From Alphaproteobacteria bacterium (GTDB lineage: Bacteria; Pseudomonadota; Alphaproteobacteria; Micropepsales; Micropepsaceae): a DNA stretch of 8,084 nt. Under the pieces are notes generated by a model. That model saw only the letters and a program-made list of their open reading frames with translations, was not told the DNA's origin and did not search any database. The position numbers were made by a program, and so were the translations under genes. Within the stretch, counting starts at the first letter, position 1, and every line of letters starts with the position of its first letter. The stretch is taken from positions 1 through 8,084 of the forward strand of contig CANGRN010000037.1 in NCBI GenBank assembly GCA_947455695.1, written 5' to 3'. Of this stretch, positions 1-5,254 are shown piece by piece.

Positions 1-738
1 ATGGCAGCCTCTCGCGTCAAAGTGCGCATACCGGGAAAGATTGCAGCCGAGATCGGCTGCAAAATCGTCTCAGGCCGGCTCAAGCCGGGCTGCCTTCTGG
101 ATGGTGAGATAGAGGCCAGCGGAGATCGCAACGTGTCGCGTTCCGCCTATCGCGAAGCGATCCGCATCCTGGTGGCAAAGGGGCTGGTCCAGTCCCGTCC
201 CAAGATCGGCACCCGGGTGACCGAGCCAAGCCAATGGCATTTGCTGGACCCGGATGTGCTGAACTGGATTTTTGTCCGGGAACCGCCGCGCGGCCTGCTC
301 GTCAGTCTTTTTGAATTGCGCAAGCTGGTCGAACCCGAGGCTGCCGCCCTGGCGGCGGGACGGCGATCCCTGGAACAGCTGAACAGGATGGGCGCGGCGC
401 TGGAGGTCATGGCGCATGAGACATTGCATACGGAGCGGGGCCGGAGCGCCGACCAGGACTTTCACGCCATTCTCCTGGCGGCCTCTGCAAACCCTTTCCT
501 GGTGTCCCTCAGCAGCAGCGTGACGGCGGCGGTCACCTGGAGCACCATGTTCAAGGAACGTACGCAGCGGTTGCGCCGGGACGCGGTGCCCGACCACATC
601 AAGATCTATGAAGCGATCGCGGCCCGGGATGCGGCGGCGGCCCGTTCGGCCATGATCGAACTGATCGATCTGGCCTTCACCGATGCGGTGCAGCTGCGCC
701 GCAAGGCCGGCGCATCATCGCGCCGGCCTCGTGGCTAG
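1..738 (+). CDS. FadR/FCD-family GntR transcriptional regulator
   Basis: Predicted DNA-binding regulator of the GntR superfamily, FadR subfamily. Residues about 10-75 form the winged helix-turn-helix, recognisable by IVSGRLKPG, the recognition stretch VSRSAYREAIRILVAKGLV and the wing KIGTRV. Residues about 80-91 (HLLDPDVLNWIF) match the linker common in DgoR/UxuR-like members that respond to sugar acids. Residues about 98-228 form the helical FCD ligand domain, with ELRKLVEPEAAALAA and DQDFHAILLAASANP. Family metal ligands D151, H155 and H199 are visible, but the last expected His, 22 residues after H199, is Leu221. Length (245 aa) is normal for the family. The ATG is the first base of the window, so a start further upstream cannot be excluded. 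The gene converges on the GH51 gene and is the only regulator in view, so it is the natural candidate to control the cluster. The ligand is unknown. Confidence 0.9.
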   Translation: MAASRVKVRIPGKIAAEIGCKIVSGRLKPGCLLDGEIEASGDRNVSRSAYREAIRILVAKGLVQSRPKIGTRVTEPSQWHLLDPDVLNWIFVREPPRGLLVSLFELRKLVEPEAAALAAGRRSLEQLNRMGAALEVMAHETLHTERGRSADQDFHAILLAASANPFLVSLSSSVTAAVTWSTMFKERTQRLRRDAVPDHIKIYEAIAARDAAAARSAMIELIDLAFTDAVQLRRKAGASSRRPRG

Positions 739-745
739 GCGCTAG
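735..745. repeat. Inverted repeat formed by two convergent stop codons
   Basis: CTAG-GCG-CTAG: the TAG stop of the regulator (736-738) and the TAG stop of the GH51 gene (742-744 on the minus strand) lie 3 bp apart inside a short inverted repeat. The arms are only 4 bp and no T-run follows, so this is not a credible intrinsic terminator. It shows that the two convergent transcripts have no intergenic spacer and probably overlap at their 3' ends. Confidence 0.5.
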
Positions 746-2268
746 TTCACCGTCACGACGACTACCGACCGCGGCGGAAGATCGAACACCGCCTTGCCCT
801 CCGCGCTGCCGCCCTTGTAGGCGACAGGATGGATGGTATCGGGCTTGTCGAAGGTATTGTGGGTGTCCATGGCCGGACCGGTCAGTATCTGTCCCTTGCC
901 CGTGCCCGCCAGGTTGGTGACGACATGCGCCGGCTTGTTAGGATCGGTGTTGACCAGCGCCAGCCATAGCTTGCCATCCTTTCCCCGCGCCACGGAGGCG
1001 TCCACCATCGGAACATCCTTTGTGTATTCCGGGCTGGATGTGCTGGCGGCAAGCGGGGTCGCTTCCATGAAGGGCTGGTACATGTCGAAGACATGGTAGG
1101 TCGGCGTCAGCAGCATCTTCGGGCCGTCGGTCAGGATCATGGCCTGCAGCACATTCACCATCTGCGCGATGGCCGCCAGCTTTACCCGGTCGGTATGGCG
1201 ATGGAAAATATTCAGGGATAGTGCCGCCACTTCCGCATCCCGCAGCGCGTTCTGCTGAAACAGGAAACCGGGATGGCTGCCCGGTTCCTGAGTATACCAG
1301 GAGCCCCATTCGTCCGCATAGAGCGCCACTTTCTTGCCGGGATCATACTTGTCCATGATGGCGCTGACATCGGAGAGATAGCCTTCCATCTTCATGGTCA
1401 ATGCCAGTTCCTCCCGCCAGCGATCCTCACCAAAGCCTGTTGCCGGCCCCTTGGACCGGCCATTGTCCGGCATGGCGTAGTAATGGAAGCTCAGCGCCTG
1501 CAGCCTGCCGCCGCCTTTCATCATCGCCTCGGTGAAGGCCTTGTAGTCGCCGATATTGCCGCTGCCGCCGCTGGCGACCTTCACCATGCCCATGGAAACG
1601 GGCGCGTTCACGAAGGTGGAATAGCGCGCATTGATCGAGGCGGAATACTCGCCGCTCATGTTGCCGCCGCAGCCCCAGGTCTCGTTTCCGATGCCCAGAT
1701 ATTTGAGCTGCCAGGGCTTGTCGCGGCCATTGGCGCGCCGCTCATTCGCCAGCGACGCGTCTTCGCTGGAGGTCATGTATTCGACCCATTGCGCCGAATC
1801 GTAGGGCGACAGCGAACCGACATTCATCGAGACATAGGGATCAGCGCCGATTAGTTCTGCAAAATCCATGAATTCGTGGGTGCCAAAGGCGTTGTTGTCC
1901 GTCACCCCGCCCCAATGCACGTTGATGCGGGTCGGGCGCTTGGCGCGCGGACCGATACCGTCACGCCAGTTATAAAGGTCGGCGAAACAACCGCCCGGCC
2001 AGCGCACCACCGGCACATGGATTTTCTTCAGCGCCGCCACCACGTCACTGCGATAGCCGCGGATATTGGGGATCTTGCTGTCTTCGCCCACCCAGATGCC
2101 GCCATAGATGCCGGTTCCCAGATGTTCCGCGAACTGGCCATAGATGTGGCGGTCGATCACGGCACCGGCCTTCGCCGTATCGACCGTCACACGCACCGTT
2201 GCGGTCTGTGCGGCCGCAGGTGTCGCCAGCGCCAAAATCAGAAGACCGCCGGATATCGTCTTTTTCAT
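742..2268 (-). CDS. Secreted alpha-L-arabinofuranosidase, GH51
   Basis: Exo-acting glycoside hydrolase expected to remove alpha-L-arabinofuranosyl branches from arabinoxylan, arabinan or their oligosaccharides. The 508-aa product starts with a Sec signal peptide (MKKTISGGLL, hydrophobic core, AAA|Q near residue 20). Family features follow in order: IYGQFAEHLG (42-51), RWPGGCFADLYNWRDGIGP (89-107), GIGNETWGCGG (192-202) holding the acid/base Glu196, YADEWGSWY (317-325) holding the nucleophile Glu320, and HRHTDRVKLAAIAQMVNVLQ (356-375). The (beta/alpha)8 barrel is followed by a C-terminal beta-sandwich to residue 508. The ATG at 2268 is chosen because GGGGGA lies 4 nt upstream and the signal peptide begins there; the frame stays open to 2460, but that part is the 3' end of the GH29 gene. 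It is the last gene of the three-gene operon, 40 bp after the GH29 stop. Many bacterial GH51 enzymes are cytoplasmic, so the signal peptide is notable. Confidence 0.95.
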   Translation of the reverse strand: MKKTISGGLLILALATPAAAQTATVRVTVDTAKAGAVIDRHIYGQFAEHLGTGIYGGIWVGEDSKIPNIRGYRSDVVAALKKIHVPVVRWPGGCFADLYNWRDGIGPRAKRPTRINVHWGGVTDNNAFGTHEFMDFAELIGADPYVSMNVGSLSPYDSAQWVEYMTSSEDASLANERRANGRDKPWQLKYLGIGNETWGCGGNMSGEYSASINARYSTFVNAPVSMGMVKVASGGSGNIGDYKAFTEAMMKGGGRLQALSFHYYAMPDNGRSKGPATGFGEDRWREELALTMKMEGYLSDVSAIMDKYDPGKKVALYADEWGSWYTQEPGSHPGFLFQQNALRDAEVAALSLNIFHRHTDRVKLAAIAQMVNVLQAMILTDGPKMLLTPTYHVFDMYQPFMEATPLAASTSSPEYTKDVPMVDASVARGKDGKLWLALVNTDPNKPAHVVTNLAGTGKGQILTGPAMDTHNTFDKPDTIHPVAYKGGSAEGKAVFDLPPRSVVVVTVN

Positions 2269-2272
2269 AAAA

Positions 2273-2278
2273 TCCCCC
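2273..2278 (-). promoter_or_regulatory. Ribosome binding site of GH51
   Basis: GGGGGA followed by TTTT and the ATG at 2268 (spacing 4 nt). It fixes the start of the GH51 protein at the signal peptide instead of at an upstream in-frame codon inside the GH29 gene. The same GGGGGA sequence precedes the type B carboxylesterase start. Confidence 0.6.
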
Positions 2279-2292
2279 ACTGAGTGATGACC

Positions 2293-2304
2293 GGCGTGCA
2301 CGCC
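2293..2304. repeat. 12-bp perfect palindrome between GH29 and GH51
   Basis: GGCGTGCACGCC is a perfect palindrome in the 40-bp gap between the GH29 stop and the GH51 start. It could be an internal regulator site, or a small RNA hairpin (4-bp stem, TGCA loop) affecting translation or stability of the GH51 message. In GC-rich DNA a short palindrome like this can also arise by chance. Confidence 0.3.
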
Positions 2305-2308
2305 TGCC

Positions 2309-3934
2309 CTATACAATTCCGTTTCCGCTGATGCGCAGCGCAACGCCATAATCGTGCGCGGCCTGGGCCGGCACGGTGACGTGCAATCCTTCCGCGTCCT
2401 GGCGGAAGTCCAGCGCGCCGCCGGTACCCACGATCTCGACTTTTTGCACATTGCCGACACCGGCCAGCGAGCGGATCAGGACCGCGCCCTGCGGCTTTCC
2501 CAGGGTCATGGCATAGAGCGCCGAGCCCTTGGTGGTGAAACGGATGTCGGCCGCCACAAAGGCCTTGGCCTTGCCTTCGTTCAGATGGCCGACTTCCACC
2601 TGGGTCGGTCCCTCGCCCGATACGCGCCAGGGCCGGGACGCAAAGATGGCCTCGCCATAACGCTGCGTCCAGGTTGTGATGCCTTCGACGATCTTGCGCT
2701 CTTCCTCATCGATGCTGCCATCACCCCGTACCGGAACGGACAGCAGCAGGCAGCCATTCTTGGCCACCACGTCGCAAAGCCGGTGCACCACCGCGCTGGC
2801 GGACATGTAGCTTTTCTGGAGAAACCGCTCGCGGTTGTAATGCCAGTCGCCGATGCAGGTATCCGTCTGCCAGGGTTGCGGCAGGATTTCGGCGCGGAAG
2901 CCGCGTTCCACATCCTCCACCACCGCGGTACGCCGATCTTCCGGCAACAGCTTGCAGTTGACGACAGCCTGCTGCGATCCATGCCAGGCGATGGAACTGT
3001 TGTAGAGATGCGCCGTCATGTCCAAACCGGCCTGGCCCAGCGGCAAGCCGGTATTGTCGAAATAGAGAAGATCGGGACGATAGCTGTCGATCAGGTCGCG
3101 GCAACGCAGCTGCCACATGCGCACAAAGGCAGGGTTGGCAAGCGGCGGCGATTCCTCCCAGATCCGGTCATGGGCTTCATGAAAGACGCTTGCATCCTTG
3201 ATCGACGTGATGCCGTCCGGCATGGGCATCACCGCCCCGCCATACAATTCCTGGGGGTCCAGACCGTCCCACCATTTGCCCTTGCCATCATATTTGGTGA
3301 GTTTGAAAGCGTCGTAGCGCTGGCCGGCACGCGCGCCTTCCGGGTCATAACCATAGGCGACCTGGAACCAGTGCCAGGCGTGCGCGGAATGATTGGACAC
3401 GCCGAACTTCAGGCCATGGGCGCGCGCCGCCTTGGCCCAGCCCGCCACGATATCCCGCCTGGGTCCCACGCGGGTGCTGTTCCAGGCGTGGAAGCGCGAG
3501 TTGTAATTGTCGAAATTGTCGTGATGGTTGGCCAGGCTGACGAAATACTTTGCGCCGGCCCTGGCATACAGACCCATCAGCTCATCCGGATTCCACTTTT
3601 CCGCTTTCCAGCGATTGTTCATCTCCATGAAGCCGGTATCGGCGGGATGACCGTAATGCTCCAGGTGGTGCTGATACTGCTTCTGCCCCTGGATATACAT
3701 GTTGCGGGCATACCAATCGCCCGCTTCCGGCACGCACTGCGCCGACCAGTGCGCCCAAATGCCGAACTTGGCATCGCGAAACCAGTCGGGCGCCTGGTAT
3801 TGGGACTTCAAGGAATCCCAGTTCGCCTGGAACGGTCCGGACGCTATCGCATCCGCCGCGGTCGCCCCAAAGGGCATGGCCGCACCCGCCAGAGCCACGG
3901 CGCTGCGTTGGAGAAGTTGGCGCTTGGACAGCAT
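2309..3934 (-). CDS. Exported alpha-L-fucosidase-like enzyme, GH29
   Basis: Glycoside hydrolase of family GH29, a retaining exo-enzyme acting on terminal alpha-L-fucose or related sugars. The 541-aa product opens with a Tat-like leader (SKRQLLQ, hydrophobic stretch, ATA|A near residue 26), with Lys-Arg instead of Arg-Arg. GH29 hallmarks are FGIWAHWSAQCVPEAGDWY (57-75), the double-His motif LANHHDNF (134-141), LLYFDNTG (289-296) with the predicted nucleophile Asp293, and PWQTDTCIGDWHYN (354-367). The barrel ends near residue 430, and a beta-sandwich-like tail runs to the C-terminus. The ATG at 3934 is preferred because GTGAGG sits 6 nt upstream. A GTG at 3946 adds four residues and overlaps the upstream esterase stop as GTGA, but lacks a ribosome binding site. 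It is the middle gene of the operon. The true substrate is uncertain: in this hemicellulose setting, fucosylated xyloglucan side chains are a reasonable guess. Confidence 0.93.
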   Translation of the reverse strand: MLSKRQLLQRSAVALAGAAMPFGATAADAIASGPFQANWDSLKSQYQAPDWFRDAKFGIWAHWSAQCVPEAGDWYARNMYIQGQKQYQHHLEHYGHPADTGFMEMNNRWKAEKWNPDELMGLYARAGAKYFVSLANHHDNFDNYNSRFHAWNSTRVGPRRDIVAGWAKAARAHGLKFGVSNHSAHAWHWFQVAYGYDPEGARAGQRYDAFKLTKYDGKGKWWDGLDPQELYGGAVMPMPDGITSIKDASVFHEAHDRIWEESPPLANPAFVRMWQLRCRDLIDSYRPDLLYFDNTGLPLGQAGLDMTAHLYNSSIAWHGSQQAVVNCKLLPEDRRTAVVEDVERGFRAEILPQPWQTDTCIGDWHYNRERFLQKSYMSASAVVHRLCDVVAKNGCLLLSVPVRGDGSIDEEERKIVEGITTWTQRYGEAIFASRPWRVSGEGPTQVEVGHLNEGKAKAFVAADIRFTTKGSALYAMTLGKPQGAVLIRSLAGVGNVQKVEIVGTGGALDFRQDAEGLHVTVPAQAAHDYGVALRISGNGIV

Positions 3935-3940
3935 CGTGGG

Positions 3941-3946
3941 CCTCAC
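3941..3946 (-). promoter_or_regulatory. Ribosome binding site of GH29 over the upstream stop
   Basis: GTGAGG lies 6 nt before the ATG at 3934 and contains the TGA stop of the upstream esterase (3943-3945). This arrangement is typical of translational coupling, in which ribosomes ending on the esterase expose or re-use the site for GH29. It favours the ATG at 3934 over the GTG at 3946. Confidence 0.55.
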
Positions 3947-5004
3947 TTTGACGAATTGAAGGACAGGGAATTGCTGAAGAAGGGCATCACGAAATCCTGG
4001 AAGCGAAACGCCACATCGCTGGCGTGGGTGCCGGGATAGACCGTGAAGGTATTGGCGATGCCATACTTGTCCAGCGCGTCGTGCAGTTTTCCGGTATCGG
4101 TGCGCAATGCGTCCTGATCACCCACATCCAGGGCGATGGCGCGATAGCGCCGCAAGTTTCCGGCATACTGGTCCAGGAAGGCAAGCGGCGCATTGGCGGC
4201 CCATTTGGCCAGTACCGTCTGCTGCTCTTCGCCCACCGGCAGGTCGAGATAGAGCGGCGGTTTTTTGGGATTGGGCGACCAGGCGGCCGCGCTGGCCAGT
4301 TGCGCGCGCAGGAAAAATGGCAGCTTGGCAGAATCCGCGGGCGTGTTCACGGCCGCCAGTGCCGCCTCGTCTTCAGGCTTGAAGACGCCGGCAGCCCGCG
4401 CCGACAAACAGCAAGGGCTCATGATGTAAAGGCTGCCGAAGACATCGGCATGTTTCATGCCGATGCGGCTGGCGCCATAGCCGCCCATGGAATGGCCCAC
4501 CAGGCCGCGGCTTTCGCGCGCGGCCAGCGTGCGGTAATGCGCGTCGATGTAAGTCACCAGGTCGCGTGCGATGAAGTTCTCGAAATCCCCGGTGGTGACC
4601 GAGCTGGAATACATCGACCCGTTATGGATGGTCTTGGAATCCGACAGGACCACGATCATCTCCTTCGCGCCCTTGGCGAAGGCGCCCTCGATGGTCTGCG
4701 GCACATGGATTTCCTGGCTCCATTGCTGGGCACCGATGGAATAGCCGTGCAGCGCATACACCACCGGATAGCGGCGCGCCTTGTCGGCGGCATAGCTGGG
4801 TGGGAGGAAAACCAGAACGTCGCGATCCGCCGCGTCGCCTTCCAGGTTGCCTTCCAGCGATACGCCATGGACCTTGATATGCTCCACCGTATCGGGGCGC
4901 GCACCCGGCACGACATCGGGCACGTTGTTCTTGACCTGCGCAAAGGCGGACCCGGCAACGGCGGCTGCCAGCAAACCCAGCACGGCAAACTTGATCCTGG
5001 ACAC
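3943..5004 (-). CDS. Secreted PF00756-type esterase (CE1/esterase-D-like, possible feruloyl or acetyl esterase)
   Basis: Alpha/beta-hydrolase of the putative esterase family (PF00756), which includes feruloyl and acetyl-xylan esterases of CE1 and S-formylglutathione hydrolase-like enzymes. The 353-aa product has a clear Sec signal peptide (MSRIKFAVLG, AFA|Q at residue 22), which argues against a cytosolic formylglutathione hydrolase. DVLVFLPPSY (62-71) and YPVVYALHGY (79-88, oxyanion-hole strand) precede the nucleophile elbow VGHSMGGYGA (169-178) with Ser172. The acid is probably Asp296 or Asp298 in DVGDQDAL, and His327 in YPGTHASD completes the triad. The start is GTG at 5004: GAGAGGGGG lies 6 nt upstream and the signal peptide begins there. 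The frame also has a GTG at 5025 without a good binding site. It is the first gene of the minus-strand operon. Beside arabinofuranosidase and xylanase genes, removal of feruloyl or acetyl groups is the likeliest role; the exact ester is not readable from sequence. Confidence 0.88.
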   Translation of the reverse strand: MSRIKFAVLGLLAAAVAGSAFAQVKNNVPDVVPGARPDTVEHIKVHGVSLEGNLEGDAADRDVLVFLPPSYAADKARRYPVVYALHGYSIGAQQWSQEIHVPQTIEGAFAKGAKEMIVVLSDSKTIHNGSMYSSSVTTGDFENFIARDLVTYIDAHYRTLAARESRGLVGHSMGGYGASRIGMKHADVFGSLYIMSPCCLSARAAGVFKPEDEAALAAVNTPADSAKLPFFLRAQLASAAAWSPNPKKPPLYLDLPVGEEQQTVLAKWAANAPLAFLDQYAGNLRRYRAIALDVGDQDALRTDTGKLHDALDKYGIANTFTVYPGTHASDVAFRFQDFVMPFFSNSLSFNSSK

Positions 5005-5010
5005 GACGTA

Positions 5011-5019
5011 CCCCCTCTC
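5011..5019 (-). promoter_or_regulatory. Ribosome binding site fixing a GTG start
   Basis: GAGAGGGGG followed by TACGTC and then GTG at 5004-5002 (spacing 6 nt). It is the strongest Shine-Dalgarno-like site in the window and identifies GTG as the start codon of the secreted esterase, ahead of the in-frame GTG at 5025. Confidence 0.65.
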
Positions 5020-5054
5020 AATCACCCGGTATCGTCGATCGGCGGATACATGAA

Positions 5055-5064
5055 CTGTATACCG
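5055..5064. promoter_or_regulatory. Candidate GntR/FadR-type operator CTGTATACCG
   Basis: Imperfect palindrome around the perfect core GTATAC (5057-5062), located 51 bp before the GTG start of the esterase operon. FadR-subfamily operators generally have GT and AC half-sites separated by a few bases, and this fits that form. It overlaps another inverted repeat, ATACA-TGAAC-TGTAT (5046-5060). An outer pair CGGTAT (5027-5032) and ATACCG (5059-5064) flanks the same place. Assignment to the regulator at 1-738 is an inference. Confidence 0.35.
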
Positions 5065-5082
5065 AACAGCCGGCGTTTTTGT

Positions 5083-5190
5083 TTTGTCTGAGTTTATTGA
5101 TTACGGCGGGCAAGACAACGGCGCGCCTGTGCAAAACCGGGTTGCAATGCAGCATTTGCAGGCCTTCAGCGCCCCGGCGGATTTGTCTGA
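5083..5190 (+). repeat. Direct repeat TTTGTCTGA, 99 bp apart
   Basis: The 9-mer TTTGTCTGA occurs at 5083-5091 and 5182-5190, both inside the divergent control region. The second copy is completed by CAA into an 11-bp inverted repeat; the first copy continues with GTTT and keeps only one half-site. One full site and one half-site for the same protein would explain this, but nine bases is short and chance is possible. Confidence 0.35.
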
Positions 5191-5193
5191 CAA
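5183..5193. promoter_or_regulatory. Candidate FadR-family operator TTGTCTGACAA
   Basis: Inverted repeat with perfect 5-bp arms TTGTC and GACAA around a single T. It matches the TNGTNNNACNA form described for FadR-subfamily regulators such as LldR. It lies 61 bp upstream of the carboxylesterase start and just upstream of a weak promoter-like pair (5198-5226). The regulator encoded at 1-738 belongs to that subfamily, making it the obvious candidate protein. The link is an inference from family knowledge and position. Confidence 0.4.
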
Positions 5194-5245
5194 TTCATTT
5201 CCAAACATCGCGACGGCGACTAGGATCGCCATAAGCAAAAATCAT

Positions 5246-5251
5246 GGGGGA
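5246..5251 (+). promoter_or_regulatory. Ribosome binding site of type B carboxylesterase
   Basis: GGGGGA ends 3 nt before the ATG at 5255, a slightly tight spacing. It selects this ATG over the in-frame TTG at 5084 and over two ATGs shortly downstream (5267 and 5270), which are nearer a second GGGGA (5261-5265) but leave it almost no spacer. A start at 5267 or 5270 would still keep the Tat motif. Confidence 0.5.
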
Positions 5252-5254
5252 TGC

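Larger units (their letters stand above)
5005..5254. promoter_or_regulatory. Divergent promoter region of esterase operon and carboxylesterase
   Basis: This 250-bp region is the longest non-coding stretch and must drive both the minus-strand operon and the plus-strand carboxylesterase. It is visibly more AT-rich than its flanks around 5070-5100 and 5180-5250. It contains two inverted-repeat candidates for operators (5055-5064 and 5183-5193) and a repeated TTTGTCTGA. Weak promoter-like pairs can be drawn. On the minus strand, TTGTCT (5113-5118) and TAAACT (5091-5096) are spaced 16 bp; on the plus strand, TTTCCA (5198-5203) and TAGGAT (5221-5226) are spaced 17 bp. Each matches only about four of six consensus bases per box, so they are tentative. 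The plus-strand frame is open across part of this region, but its residues show no family features and precede a complete Tat signal, so I treat it as non-coding. Confidence 0.6.

Noticed and set aside
2269..2460. N-terminal extension of the GH51 frame up to 2460
   Set aside because: It overlaps the 3' end of GH29, and the extra 64 residues are unlike any domain; the signal peptide and ribosome binding site mark the start at 2268.
2354..4039. Long plus-strand open frame (561 codons) opposite the GH29 gene
   Set aside because: It mirrors the GH29 coding strand in GC-rich DNA, shows no recognisable domain, and GH29 is unmistakable on the other strand.
4024..5091. Plus-strand open frame (355 codons) opposite the PF00756 esterase
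   Set aside because: No family features, antisense to a clear esterase, and it extends across the divergent promoter region.
5084..5254. N-terminal extension of the carboxylesterase from the TTG at 5084
   Set aside because: The Tat leader should be at the N-terminus and begins after the ATG at 5255, which has its own ribosome binding site.
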